NCBI GenBank assembly: GCA_041287365.1
Contig: JBEULL010000002.1
Coordinates: 1-36,457, forward strand
Direction of reading: 5' to 3'
Length of the DNA stretch: 36,457 nucleotides
DNA from: JAQVIJ01 sp041287365
GTDB lineage: Bacteria > Desulfobacterota > Dissulfuribacteria > Dissulfuribacterales > DYLC01
Shown: positions 15,887-22,931 of the stretch, in pieces
Numbering within the stretch: the first letter of the stretch is position 1
Layout of the letters: each line of letters opens with the position of its first letter
The notes under the pieces: model-generated
The model's database searches: none
What the model was told of the DNA's origin: nothing
The model's input: the letters and a program-made list of their open reading frames with translations, nothing else
Translations under genes and position numbers: made by a program

Positions 15887-15905
15887 GGTTCATAGTTTAT
15901 GAACC
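15887..15905. promoter_or_regulatory. Perfect palindrome, operator-like, upstream of rlpA
   Basis: GGTTCATA-GTT-TATGAACC is an 8+3+8 perfect dyad 64 bp upstream of the rlpA start. Its size and symmetry suit a dimeric repressor site. The cognate factor is unknown. Confidence 0.4.
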
Positions 15906-15933
15906 GCGGAGTCGTGACTACGGCAGTCGTATT

Positions 15934-15957
15934 GTGTATGGTAATATACACTGTCAA
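15934..15957 (-). promoter_or_regulatory. TTGACA box with an adjoining GTGTAT-N6-ATACAC dyad
   Basis: On the minus strand TTGACA (15952-15957) is followed at once by GTGTAT-N6-ATACAC (15934-15951), which would lie in the spacer of a promoter for rlpA-gsp. The matching -10 is poor (CAATAC at 17 nt), so this may be an activated or repressed promoter, or chance. Confidence 0.35.
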
Positions 15958-16065
15958 GCAGGTCAATTCTGTTCGGTCTTAGCATTCTATTCGCACCATA
16001 ACAGGCAGTGAGTTGATAAAGAATGAGACTTATAGACCCATCTTCTGCAACCCTCGGAGGTTTTC

Positions 16066-17211
16066 ATGAATCCCATTTATTTGGATTACAATGCCACCAC
16101 CCCTTCTCATCCATGTGTCATAAAAACAATAGCCGATGTGCTTGAAAGGAACTGGGGAAACCCTAGCAGTTCCCATGAAATCGGTCGAATGGCTCAAGCT
16201 GTTTTTGCCCAGGCCAAGACTCGAATAGCGGACTTGTTAAATGCGGTATCGCATGAAATCGTTTTGACGAGCGGCGGAACTGAGGCCAACAACACAGTGC
16301 TGACCAGTATAGTGGAGGCGTTGTCCGTCAGGGGCAGGCATGTCATAGTCAGCGATATAGAACATCCGTCCGTTCTTAATCCAGCCATTCGTCTGATGGA
16401 ACGGGGTTTTTCAGTGGATTTTGCCAGGGCCACTCCTGATTGTTTGATAACGCCGGAAGAGATAGGCAGGCTTATACGACCGGATACGGTTTTAGTCTCC
16501 GTTATGTTGGTCAATAATGAAACCGGTGTGATTCAACCTATCGAAGAGATAGCCAAGATTGTCAGGCCCAGGGGCATCTTGTTGCATACTGATGCAGCCC
16601 AGGCCGTGGGTAAGATACCAGTTGATGTGCAGAGTTTGAATGTGGATTATTTGACTGTGGCAGGTCATAAATTATATGCCCCAAAGGGTATCGGCGCCCT
16701 TTTTGTGAGGAATGGAGTGCCTTTTTCTCCGTTTTTGCTGGGAGGTGGGCAGGAACAGGGCAGGCGGTCCGGCACAGAGGCAGTAGCCCTTGCAGCAGGT
16801 CTGGCATGTGCCTGTGATCTGGCCCGTCAGGATATGGAACAGGAGGTCATGAGGCAGGAAAGGCTTCGAGAGCGGCTGTGGCAGGGGTTGCAAGGGCTCT
16901 GGCCGCATCTGATCAGACATGGGGCAGATCGACCCAGCCTTCCAAACACATTGAGCGTGTCTTTTGTGGGGCTGAATGCCACTCAGCTGCTTTTAGCGTG
17001 TCCTGAGCTCTGTGCCTCTACCGGAGCGGCCTGCCATGGTCTGCAAGAGGGTGCAACTGCGCGCATCTCCCATGTGTTGGCGGCTATGGGCGTGAATTCA
17101 GAGGTGGCAAAGGGAACGATACGGTTTTCTGTGGGCCGCATGACGGATGAGATACAGATAGAGGCCGTCCTTCAAAGTATAGCCAATGGACTAAAAAAAC
17201 TGACAAAATAA
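16066..17211 (+). CDS. Cysteine desulfurase, NifS/IscS family
   Basis: 381 residues. These pyridoxal-phosphate enzymes take sulfur from cysteine to form a persulfide for Fe-S clusters, tRNA thiolation or selenium metabolism. Seen: N-terminal YLDYNATTP; TSGGTEANN (68-76); SDIEHPSV with H100; HTDAAQAVGK (174-183); PLP lysine K202 in TVAGHK; RRSGTE (233-238); and the catalytic loop CASTGAACHG with the persulfide Cys at about 323. A second Cys in the same loop (C316) is less common. The GGAGG in CCTCGGAGGTTTTC supports the ATG. No iscU, sufU, iscR or thiI neighbour is present, so the acceptor is unknown; class I cysteine desulfurase and selenocysteine lyase-like members cannot be separated here. 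It converges on lepB with only 9 bp between the stops. Confidence 0.9.
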   Translation: MNPIYLDYNATTPSHPCVIKTIADVLERNWGNPSSSHEIGRMAQAVFAQAKTRIADLLNAVSHEIVLTSGGTEANNTVLTSIVEALSVRGRHVIVSDIEHPSVLNPAIRLMERGFSVDFARATPDCLITPEEIGRLIRPDTVLVSVMLVNNETGVIQPIEEIAKIVRPRGILLHTDAAQAVGKIPVDVQSLNVDYLTVAGHKLYAPKGIGALFVRNGVPFSPFLLGGGQEQGRRSGTEAVALAAGLACACDLARQDMEQEVMRQERLRERLWQGLQGLWPHLIRHGADRPSLPNTLSVSFVGLNATQLLLACPELCASTGAACHGLQEGATARISHVLAAMGVNSEVAKGTIRFSVGRMTDEIQIEAVLQSIANGLKKLTK

Positions 17212-17220
17212 AACCGATGG

Positions 17221-17859
17221 TCAGTGAATGATGTTTCCTATGCGATCAAACCGGGGTCTGAAGTGGTCGCTGTCCCATGACCAATAGATAAAGAGCGCCT
17301 TTCCCTTTACATCTTTAATTGGCACAAAACCCCAAAAACGGCTGTCATAGCTGTGGTCTCGATTGTCTCCCATGACGAACAGCGAGTCCTTGGGCACTGT
17401 AATGGGGCCGAAGTTGTCTCTGGGTTGTATGCCGGCGGGCAGGATGCGCGAGTCCGTCCACTGGGCGGTGGGTGGGTCGGGAAAGGGTTTTCCGTTTACA
17501 AAGAGCTTTTTGTCCCGAATCTCCACTGTATCGCCAGGTACGCCGATCACGCGTTTTATAAAGTCTTTTGATGGGTCAACAGGATAGATGAAAACAATGA
17601 TGTCCCCTCGCTTGGGGTTGTCTCCAGGTATCCAGACGGCTTTTGTGATGGGGTTGCGAATGCCGTAGGCCATCTTGTTTACAAAGAGATGGTCGCCTAT
17701 GAGCAGGGTATTCAGCATGGAGCCGGATGGAATCTTGAATGCCTGCACAACGAAGGTGCGAATGAGCATAGCCAGGATCAGGGCTATGATGATGGATTGG
17801 GCATACTCCCAAAATATCTGTTGAGTTGTTTTGGATTGGTTTTGTAAGTGTTTGAACAT
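17221..17859 (-). CDS. lepB: LepB, signal peptidase I
   Basis: 212 residues. It cleaves signal peptides of exported proteins at the periplasmic face of the inner membrane. One N-terminal transmembrane segment (about 20-40) is followed by box B FKIPSGSML, with catalytic Ser47. Box D has DFIKRVIGVPGD with general base Lys102, and box E is GDNRDHSYDSRFWGFVP. The segment after the serine reads NTL rather than the more usual PTL, which also occurs in other bacterial members. It starts 51 nt after purSL on the same strand, so it is probably the second gene of that operon. Substrates could include the giant exported protein in this window. Confidence 0.95.
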   Translation of the reverse strand: MFKHLQNQSKTTQQIFWEYAQSIIIALILAMLIRTFVVQAFKIPSGSMLNTLLIGDHLFVNKMAYGIRNPITKAVWIPGDNPKRGDIIVFIYPVDPSKDFIKRVIGVPGDTVEIRDKKLFVNGKPFPDPPTAQWTDSRILPAGIQPRDNFGPITVPKDSLFVMGDNRDHSYDSRFWGFVPIKDVKGKALFIYWSWDSDHFRPRFDRIGNIIH

Positions 17860-17910
17860 AATGGGCCGATAGTAGTCAGATTGAGAGTAAAATGCAAGAC
17901 TTATGTTGTT

Positions 17911-20900
17911 TTACCATGCAAGAGGGGTCTTCCACGCGGTTTTCAATTCAGCGAGGGAGGCCTTGCAGATGACCTGACCGTGCGCACTAAGGACCAGATA
18001 TGGTTCCTTTGTGGTCCTTCCCACACAGGCCGCGGGCAGGCCATGAATCAGCGCATCGAATGCCTGACGATGGCGTTCAGGAATGGTTAAAACGAACCTG
18101 CCTTGGCTTTCGCTGAACAGCAATGTATCTCTTCGCGCCACTCCATTTGATGGAATTGCGGAGAGTTCTATCTCCATGCCGAGGTCTCCTGAAAATGCTG
18201 TTTCGGCCACTGCCACTGCCAGCCCGCCATCCGAGCAATCGTGGCAGGAGGCTACGAGTCCCTGTTGAATGGCGGTCTGCACCGCCTTGAATATCTTGAG
18301 ATTTTCGCAGATGTGTACACGGGGCACGGAGTTTCCTGTGATTCCCTTGAGTCTGTAATATTCGGAACCGCCCAGTTCAGAATAGGTCTTTCCCAGTACA
18401 TAGACCAGGTCACCAGGCTGTTTGGCATCCATGGACACGCAGCGTCGAATGTCAGGCACGCGGCTGATCACGGAAAACAGCAGCGTAGGCGGAATGGATA
18501 TCTTGACCCCCCCTATGATGGCGTCGTTTTTCATGCTGTCCTTGCCGGAGATGCAGGGCACACCATAGCCGGTGCAGATATCGAACAGGGCCTTGTTCGC
18601 CCGCACGAGTTGGGCCAGCTTGTAGTGTCCGTCCGGTGTCTTTTCAGACTGCACAGGATCGCACCAGCAGAAGTTGTCCAGACCTGCCATGAGTTCAAGG
18701 GTGCCGCCCACACATAGGGCGTTTCGTACGGCCTCGTCCACCGCACATGCCGTCATCCAATATGTGTCGATGTCGCTGTATTTGGGGCAGATGCCATGGG
18801 CCACCACCAGTCCGTCAAAGGCATTCAGGTCTATGCGGATTACCGCTGCATCACTTGGGCCGTCACATCTGCTGCCCATCAGGGGTTTGATGACGCTTCC
18901 GGCCTGCACCTCGTGATCATACTGTCTGACCACATATTCTTTGCTGGCCACATTGTAACTGTTCAAAACAGACTTTATTTCAGAGGTCAGGTCCTGGGGT
19001 TCAGGGAAGTCCGCCTCCTTGTGGCTGGATGGCTGCCACAAGGCCTTGAGCTTCATGCGCGGGCTGCCGGCGTGCATAAAATCCATATCCAGCAGGGCTA
19101 CGGTCTTGCCCTCATAGACACAGTGAAATTTGCCGGAGGTATCGAATCGGCCCAGTACAGTGGATTCCACATCCATCTTTTCGCTTAATTCAAGGAATTG
19201 ATTCAGTTTTTCTTCCGGAACGGCAACGGTCATGCGTTCCTGCGCCTCTGAAAGCAGTATCTCCCAGGGCTGAAGACCGTGGTATTTCAGCGGTGCCTTG
19301 TCTAGGTGCATCACAAACCCCCCGGTTTCTCTCGCCATTTCACCCACGGACGAAGAGAGTCCACCGGCCCCGTTGTCCGTAATGGAGTTGTAAAGGCACA
19401 TATCCCTTGCTCGCAGCAGAAAGTCGGTCATCTTCTTCTGGGTTATGGCATCCCCGATCTGAACGGCAGTGGCTGGAGAGCCTTCATGCAACTCCTCTGA
19501 AGAGAAGGTGGCTCCGTGTATGCCGTCCTTTCCTATGCGGCCTCCGCACATCACGATATAGTCGCCGGGCTGCGCCTTTTTCTCGAAGCTCACGTGGTTG
19601 CAGACCTCTTTGGGCAGAATGCCGCCTGTTCCGCAGAAAACCAGTGGTTTTCCCACATAGCGTTCATCAAACACGATGGAGCCGTTCACCGTTGGAATGC
19701 CGCTTTGATTGCCGCCGTGTTCCACGCCTTCCCGTACCCCCTCAAAGATGCGTTTGGGGTGCAAAAGCCCCTTGGGCAGGGCCTTTTTGTAGTCCGGGGG
19801 GCCGAAGCAGAATACATCCGTGTTGAAGATGAGTCTTGCGCCCATGCCTGTTCCGAAGGGGTCGCGATTGACACCCACTATCCCTGTGAGGGCGCCGCCG
19901 TAGGGGTCCAGGGCCGAAGGACTGTTGTGTGTTTCCACCTTGAATGCGATGTTCCATCGGTCGTTGAAGGAGATGACTCCGGCATTGTCCTTGAAAACCG
20001 AAAGACAGAAGTCTGTTGCGCCCTTCTGTTTACGAATAACCTCCGTGCCTTTCTTGATGTATGTGTTGAACAGGCTGTCTATGACCTCTTTTCGGCCGTC
20101 TTCTTCATATTCGATGATGGCGTTGAATATCTTGTGCTTGCAGTGTTCCGACCAGGTCTGGGCCAGAGCCTCCAGTTCAACGTCTGTGGGATCAGGCCCG
20201 AGTCCTGCCTTTTGGCGCTCATTTCGCACGTCAGGGCGTTCATAATAGGCACAGATGGCCTTCATCTCTTCAAGCGAAAGGGCCAGAAGCCGTTCTTTCG
20301 ATATGCGCATCAATTCTGTGTTCGAGAGGTCGGTGAGCCGAATGGTCTGCACTCGTGCAGCTTCCTGTGAGGTGACCTGTGGAATGGCATAGAATGCAGG
20401 TCGGTGTGCCTGCCGGTTTTGTATCAATTCGGCCCGTGAGCGCACTATAACACGTTGAATCAGGTCGTTGGCCAGCAGATTGTGGGCTATGTCCTCTGCT
20501 GCGTCCCTGCTCAGCTCGCCCTTTAGACAGTACTGAGTTGCGGTATAGACTGCCTCGTCTTCTCTCAGAGGCCTGTGCATGGCAAGCGAAAGGGCATGGG
20601 CGGCCACTCGGCCCTCGTTGTCCGTTACACCTGGCCGAAAGCCCACCTCGATGAGCCAGTCCCAGTCGAAGGTGAATTCGCCGGCCTCTGAGAGCGCCAG
20701 AGAGGCGTCTATGGCTATGCGATGCAGCACAGGGTCCGACAGGGCACTTTCTGCATATTCCAAGAGCTGGGGTTCGTCTATGTCCGCATGAATCAGATAG
20801 ACCTTTATGGTCTTGACTTTAATGCCTCGAATGCCCAGGTCGTTTTCGATGCGTCTGGCGGTCTTGTCGCCCAGACTGTCTTTGAGATTGGGGCTGATGC

Positions 20901-20931
20901 CTGCTTCTATGCGATGTACAGTGTATGTCAA
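17911..20931 (-). CDS. purL: PurSL-type phosphoribosylformylglycinamidine synthase (no glutaminase domain)
   Basis: 1006 residues. FGAM synthase performs the fourth step of purine synthesis. The N-terminal 165 residues look like two PurS-like units in tandem (about 1-77 and 90-165; the second has RPGVTDNEGR and NLLANDLIQ). A linker follows with TWSEHCKHK (259-267), then the PurL ATPase core with VETHNSPS (332-339) and GGNQSG further on. A PurQ-like glutaminase domain is absent, since the protein ends soon after the second AIRS-type domain. A separate purQ must therefore supply ammonia, and none is in the window. The start is TTG at 20931, with GGAGG (20938-20942) 6 nt upstream; no in-frame ATG fits. 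lepB follows after 51 nt. Confidence 0.93.
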   Translation of the reverse strand: MTYTVHRIEAGISPNLKDSLGDKTARRIENDLGIRGIKVKTIKVYLIHADIDEPQLLEYAESALSDPVLHRIAIDASLALSEAGEFTFDWDWLIEVGFRPGVTDNEGRVAAHALSLAMHRPLREDEAVYTATQYCLKGELSRDAAEDIAHNLLANDLIQRVIVRSRAELIQNRQAHRPAFYAIPQVTSQEAARVQTIRLTDLSNTELMRISKERLLALSLEEMKAICAYYERPDVRNERQKAGLGPDPTDVELEALAQTWSEHCKHKIFNAIIEYEEDGRKEVIDSLFNTYIKKGTEVIRKQKGATDFCLSVFKDNAGVISFNDRWNIAFKVETHNSPSALDPYGGALTGIVGVNRDPFGTGMGARLIFNTDVFCFGPPDYKKALPKGLLHPKRIFEGVREGVEHGGNQSGIPTVNGSIVFDERYVGKPLVFCGTGGILPKEVCNHVSFEKKAQPGDYIVMCGGRIGKDGIHGATFSSEELHEGSPATAVQIGDAITQKKMTDFLLRARDMCLYNSITDNGAGGLSSSVGEMARETGGFVMHLDKAPLKYHGLQPWEILLSEAQERMTVAVPEEKLNQFLELSEKMDVESTVLGRFDTSGKFHCVYEGKTVALLDMDFMHAGSPRMKLKALWQPSSHKEADFPEPQDLTSEIKSVLNSYNVASKEYVVRQYDHEVQAGSVIKPLMGSRCDGPSDAAVIRIDLNAFDGLVVAHGICPKYSDIDTYWMTACAVDEAVRNALCVGGTLELMAGLDNFCWCDPVQSEKTPDGHYKLAQLVRANKALFDICTGYGVPCISGKDSMKNDAIIGGVKISIPPTLLFSVISRVPDIRRCVSMDAKQPGDLVYVLGKTYSELGGSEYYRLKGITGNSVPRVHICENLKIFKAVQTAIQQGLVASCHDCSDGGLAVAVAETAFSGDLGMEIELSAIPSNGVARRDTLLFSESQGRFVLTIPERHRQAFDALIHGLPAACVGRTTKEPYLVLSAHGQVICKASLAELKTAWKTPLAW

Positions 20932-21100
20932 GGAAAGCCTCCATTGTTATTTCATCAGGAATACAGTTTCGTCCGTAATTCAGTTCAGTCTGGCGCATTT
21001 CTTCATCAGATAACGCAATGAAGATAGTTGCAGCCATCTGTTCACATGAAATTCATTTTATGGTCAATGAGTCGCAAATTCAACAAAAAAGGCATTATTT

Positions 21101-21853
21101 TTGCACAGATTTATTGCCTCTGAATACATTTTTATGTTAATTGACTACATGCACTATCGCCATACAAAATTTCATAACAACACCGGCTGGCTGAAAGATC
21201 AGAGCGGCTTTACTCTATTGGAACTGCTTATCTCAACCACCCTCATAGCGATTTTGGTGGTCATTCTGTCCCTTGCCCTGCGTACAGGTATTCAGGCGTG
21301 GAGTCGGGGTAAGGAGGCCAATCTGCAGAACATGCCCATTGCCGCCATCGAGGGCCTTTTGGCGCGGCAACTACGGGCCGCTGTGCTCAGGAATCCCTCG
21401 GAACCCACCAGTTTCACCTTTTTCAAGGGCGACGAGACACAGATTGCATTTCTGACCAATTATACACCCCTCGGCAATCTGGCAGGAGGCTCGTTTTTGG
21501 TGTGTTACCGTTATGACGCCAACAGCAGCAGCCTGGTCTTCGCTCAAAAGATCATCACGCGCAGGGATGCCTTTCCTCAGACCATTCCAGAGGAATTCAC
21601 CACTAAAGCAGGCTCCAAGGACATGGACCGCCAGCTGAAAGATGGCTGGGATGTGGAGGTGGTTTCCGATGTGCCGAAGATTCGCTTTGCGTTTCTGTCC
21701 CCTGCCACTGTTTCAAAGCAGCCGGATGAGTGGGACAACAAATGGGAGGCTACCTACAACATGCCGCTGGCAGTGGCAGTGTTCTGGGGCGAAGACAGGG
21801 GGGCGCTGAGTCTTTTTTATACTACACCGTTTATCTCCAGGTCGATCTCGTAA
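21101..21853 (+). CDS. gspJ: GspJ, minor pseudopilin of type II secretion
   Basis: 250 residues from the longest frame. The prepilin motif is QSG/FTLLELLISTTLIAILVVIL with Glu at +5, and the body has AIEGLLARQLRAAVLR and a C-terminal AVAVFWG strand, which suit GspJ. The start is doubtful. TTG at 21101 has AAAAGG 8 nt upstream but gives a 36-residue leader. ATG at 21134 or 21149 would give 25 or 20 residues but neither has a Shine-Dalgarno. The poor start fits the idea that the original 5' end was lost (see the inversion finding). No clear promoter was found in the 20932-21100 gap shared with divergent purSL. It is followed by gspK. Confidence 0.85.
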   Translation: MHRFIASEYIFMLIDYMHYRHTKFHNNTGWLKDQSGFTLLELLISTTLIAILVVILSLALRTGIQAWSRGKEANLQNMPIAAIEGLLARQLRAAVLRNPSEPTSFTFFKGDETQIAFLTNYTPLGNLAGGSFLVCYRYDANSSSLVFAQKIITRRDAFPQTIPEEFTTKAGSKDMDRQLKDGWDVEVVSDVPKIRFAFLSPATVSKQPDEWDNKWEATYNMPLAVAVFWGEDRGALSLFYTTPFISRSIS

Positions 21854-21858
21854 ATTTA

Positions 21859-22902
21859 ATGAAGATTATGCAATGGCATGAAAACATACAGCCATATGTC
21901 TTTAGACAGCAAAGAGGGGCGGTGCTGGTACTGGTGCTGTGGGTACTGGCGGTGCTGAGTCTTGTGGCCGGGTTTTATGCCTCGGAGGCCAAGGTGCGCC
22001 GGAACTTAGGCAGCCAGACCCTGGAATCCATTACCGCTCGAGAGGAGATAAAGGCCCTGCTCTGCATACTGGCCACGCGTCTGGCCACCCCTGACATGAA
22101 GCCGGAAGATGCCTGGGAAAAGGGGTTCTTTGTGCCGGACGGTCTGCCTCACAGGATTTTTTTGAATCAGACGGCCATAGACTTCATTTTAGAAGACGAA
22201 AGGGGTAAAATCGATTTGAACAAGGCGCCGGATGAGGATATCCGGCTGGTTTTGCGTGGTATGCTGGAGCTTCAGGGGAAAAACCCTGCCTTGGCTGACA
22301 GATTGCTGAATGCCATTTTGGACTGGAAGGATTCGGACAATCTGCCTCGAGACGGAGGGGCTGAGGATGAGACATACGAACAGAAGCGCCCCGCTTATGT
22401 GGCTGCCAACGGACCTTTTAAGTCCATCGAGGAGCTCCTTTTGGTGGAGGGAGTCACATATGAACTCTTTTACGGCAGGTCCGTCACGCCCGTGAGTTAC
22501 GGCGTATCGGCTGCCGGTGAGGTCTCTACAGTAAATCCGCTCGGCCTCGGGCTCAAACATATTTTCACTGTTTACAACGATTCCGGAAAGGTTATAAAGG
22601 ACTATGCGCCGGAATTGCTGTTGAATCTCATCGGTGACAGAATAGAGATGCAGAATGCCTCGGCAGCGGCAAGTCATACCGGTTCACAAGCAGGGCTGCC
22701 GACTCAGACAGGTCAGCCCATGTCAGGCGGTGTATTGCGCTGTTATATACGTATCGGCAACATGAACTATGAGGTTTACTGGAAGCCTGGGGGAAGTCAG
22801 CCTGTCTGGGGCCAGCCGTCCGACGGCCTGCCGTTCAAGATCGTTCGATGGATCGAATTGGCCCAGCCGCATCCATGGCTGCTGGAATTGAAAATACAAT
22901 AG
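21859..22902 (+). CDS. gspK: GspK, minor pseudopilin of type II secretion
   Basis: 347 residues from ATG 21859, five bases after the gspJ stop. GspK caps the pseudopilus tip. Its leader ends at G20 before AVLVLVLWVLAVLSLVAGFY; position +5 is not Glu, which is the known peculiarity of GspK. The body has EDERGKIDLNKA, DWKDSDNLPRDGGAEDETY (conserved, with calcium ligands) and a helix-hairpin-helix-like FKSIEELLLVEGVT. The Shine-Dalgarno is weak, so coupling to gspJ is likely. The C-terminal part after about residue 245 is variable. No gspL or gspM follows; gspD begins 29 nt downstream. Confidence 0.93.
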   Translation: MKIMQWHENIQPYVFRQQRGAVLVLVLWVLAVLSLVAGFYASEAKVRRNLGSQTLESITAREEIKALLCILATRLATPDMKPEDAWEKGFFVPDGLPHRIFLNQTAIDFILEDERGKIDLNKAPDEDIRLVLRGMLELQGKNPALADRLLNAILDWKDSDNLPRDGGAEDETYEQKRPAYVAANGPFKSIEELLLVEGVTYELFYGRSVTPVSYGVSAAGEVSTVNPLGLGLKHIFTVYNDSGKVIKDYAPELLLNLIGDRIEMQNASAAASHTGSQAGLPTQTGQPMSGGVLRCYIRIGNMNYEVYWKPGGSQPVWGQPSDGLPFKIVRWIELAQPHPWLLELKIQ

Positions 22903-22931
22903 GAGAAAAGTCATTATATGTCGGAGGAATT

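Noticed and set aside
17700..17720. LepB active-site loop with NTL in place of PTL considered as a defect
   Set aside because: The catalytic Ser and Lys are intact and this variant occurs in other bacterial signal peptidases.
20819..21037. Minus-strand ORF starting MAATIFIALSDEEMRQ upstream of purSL
   Set aside because: No Shine-Dalgarno, half of it overlaps purSL in another frame, and the overlapping part has shadow composition. A leader peptide cannot be excluded.
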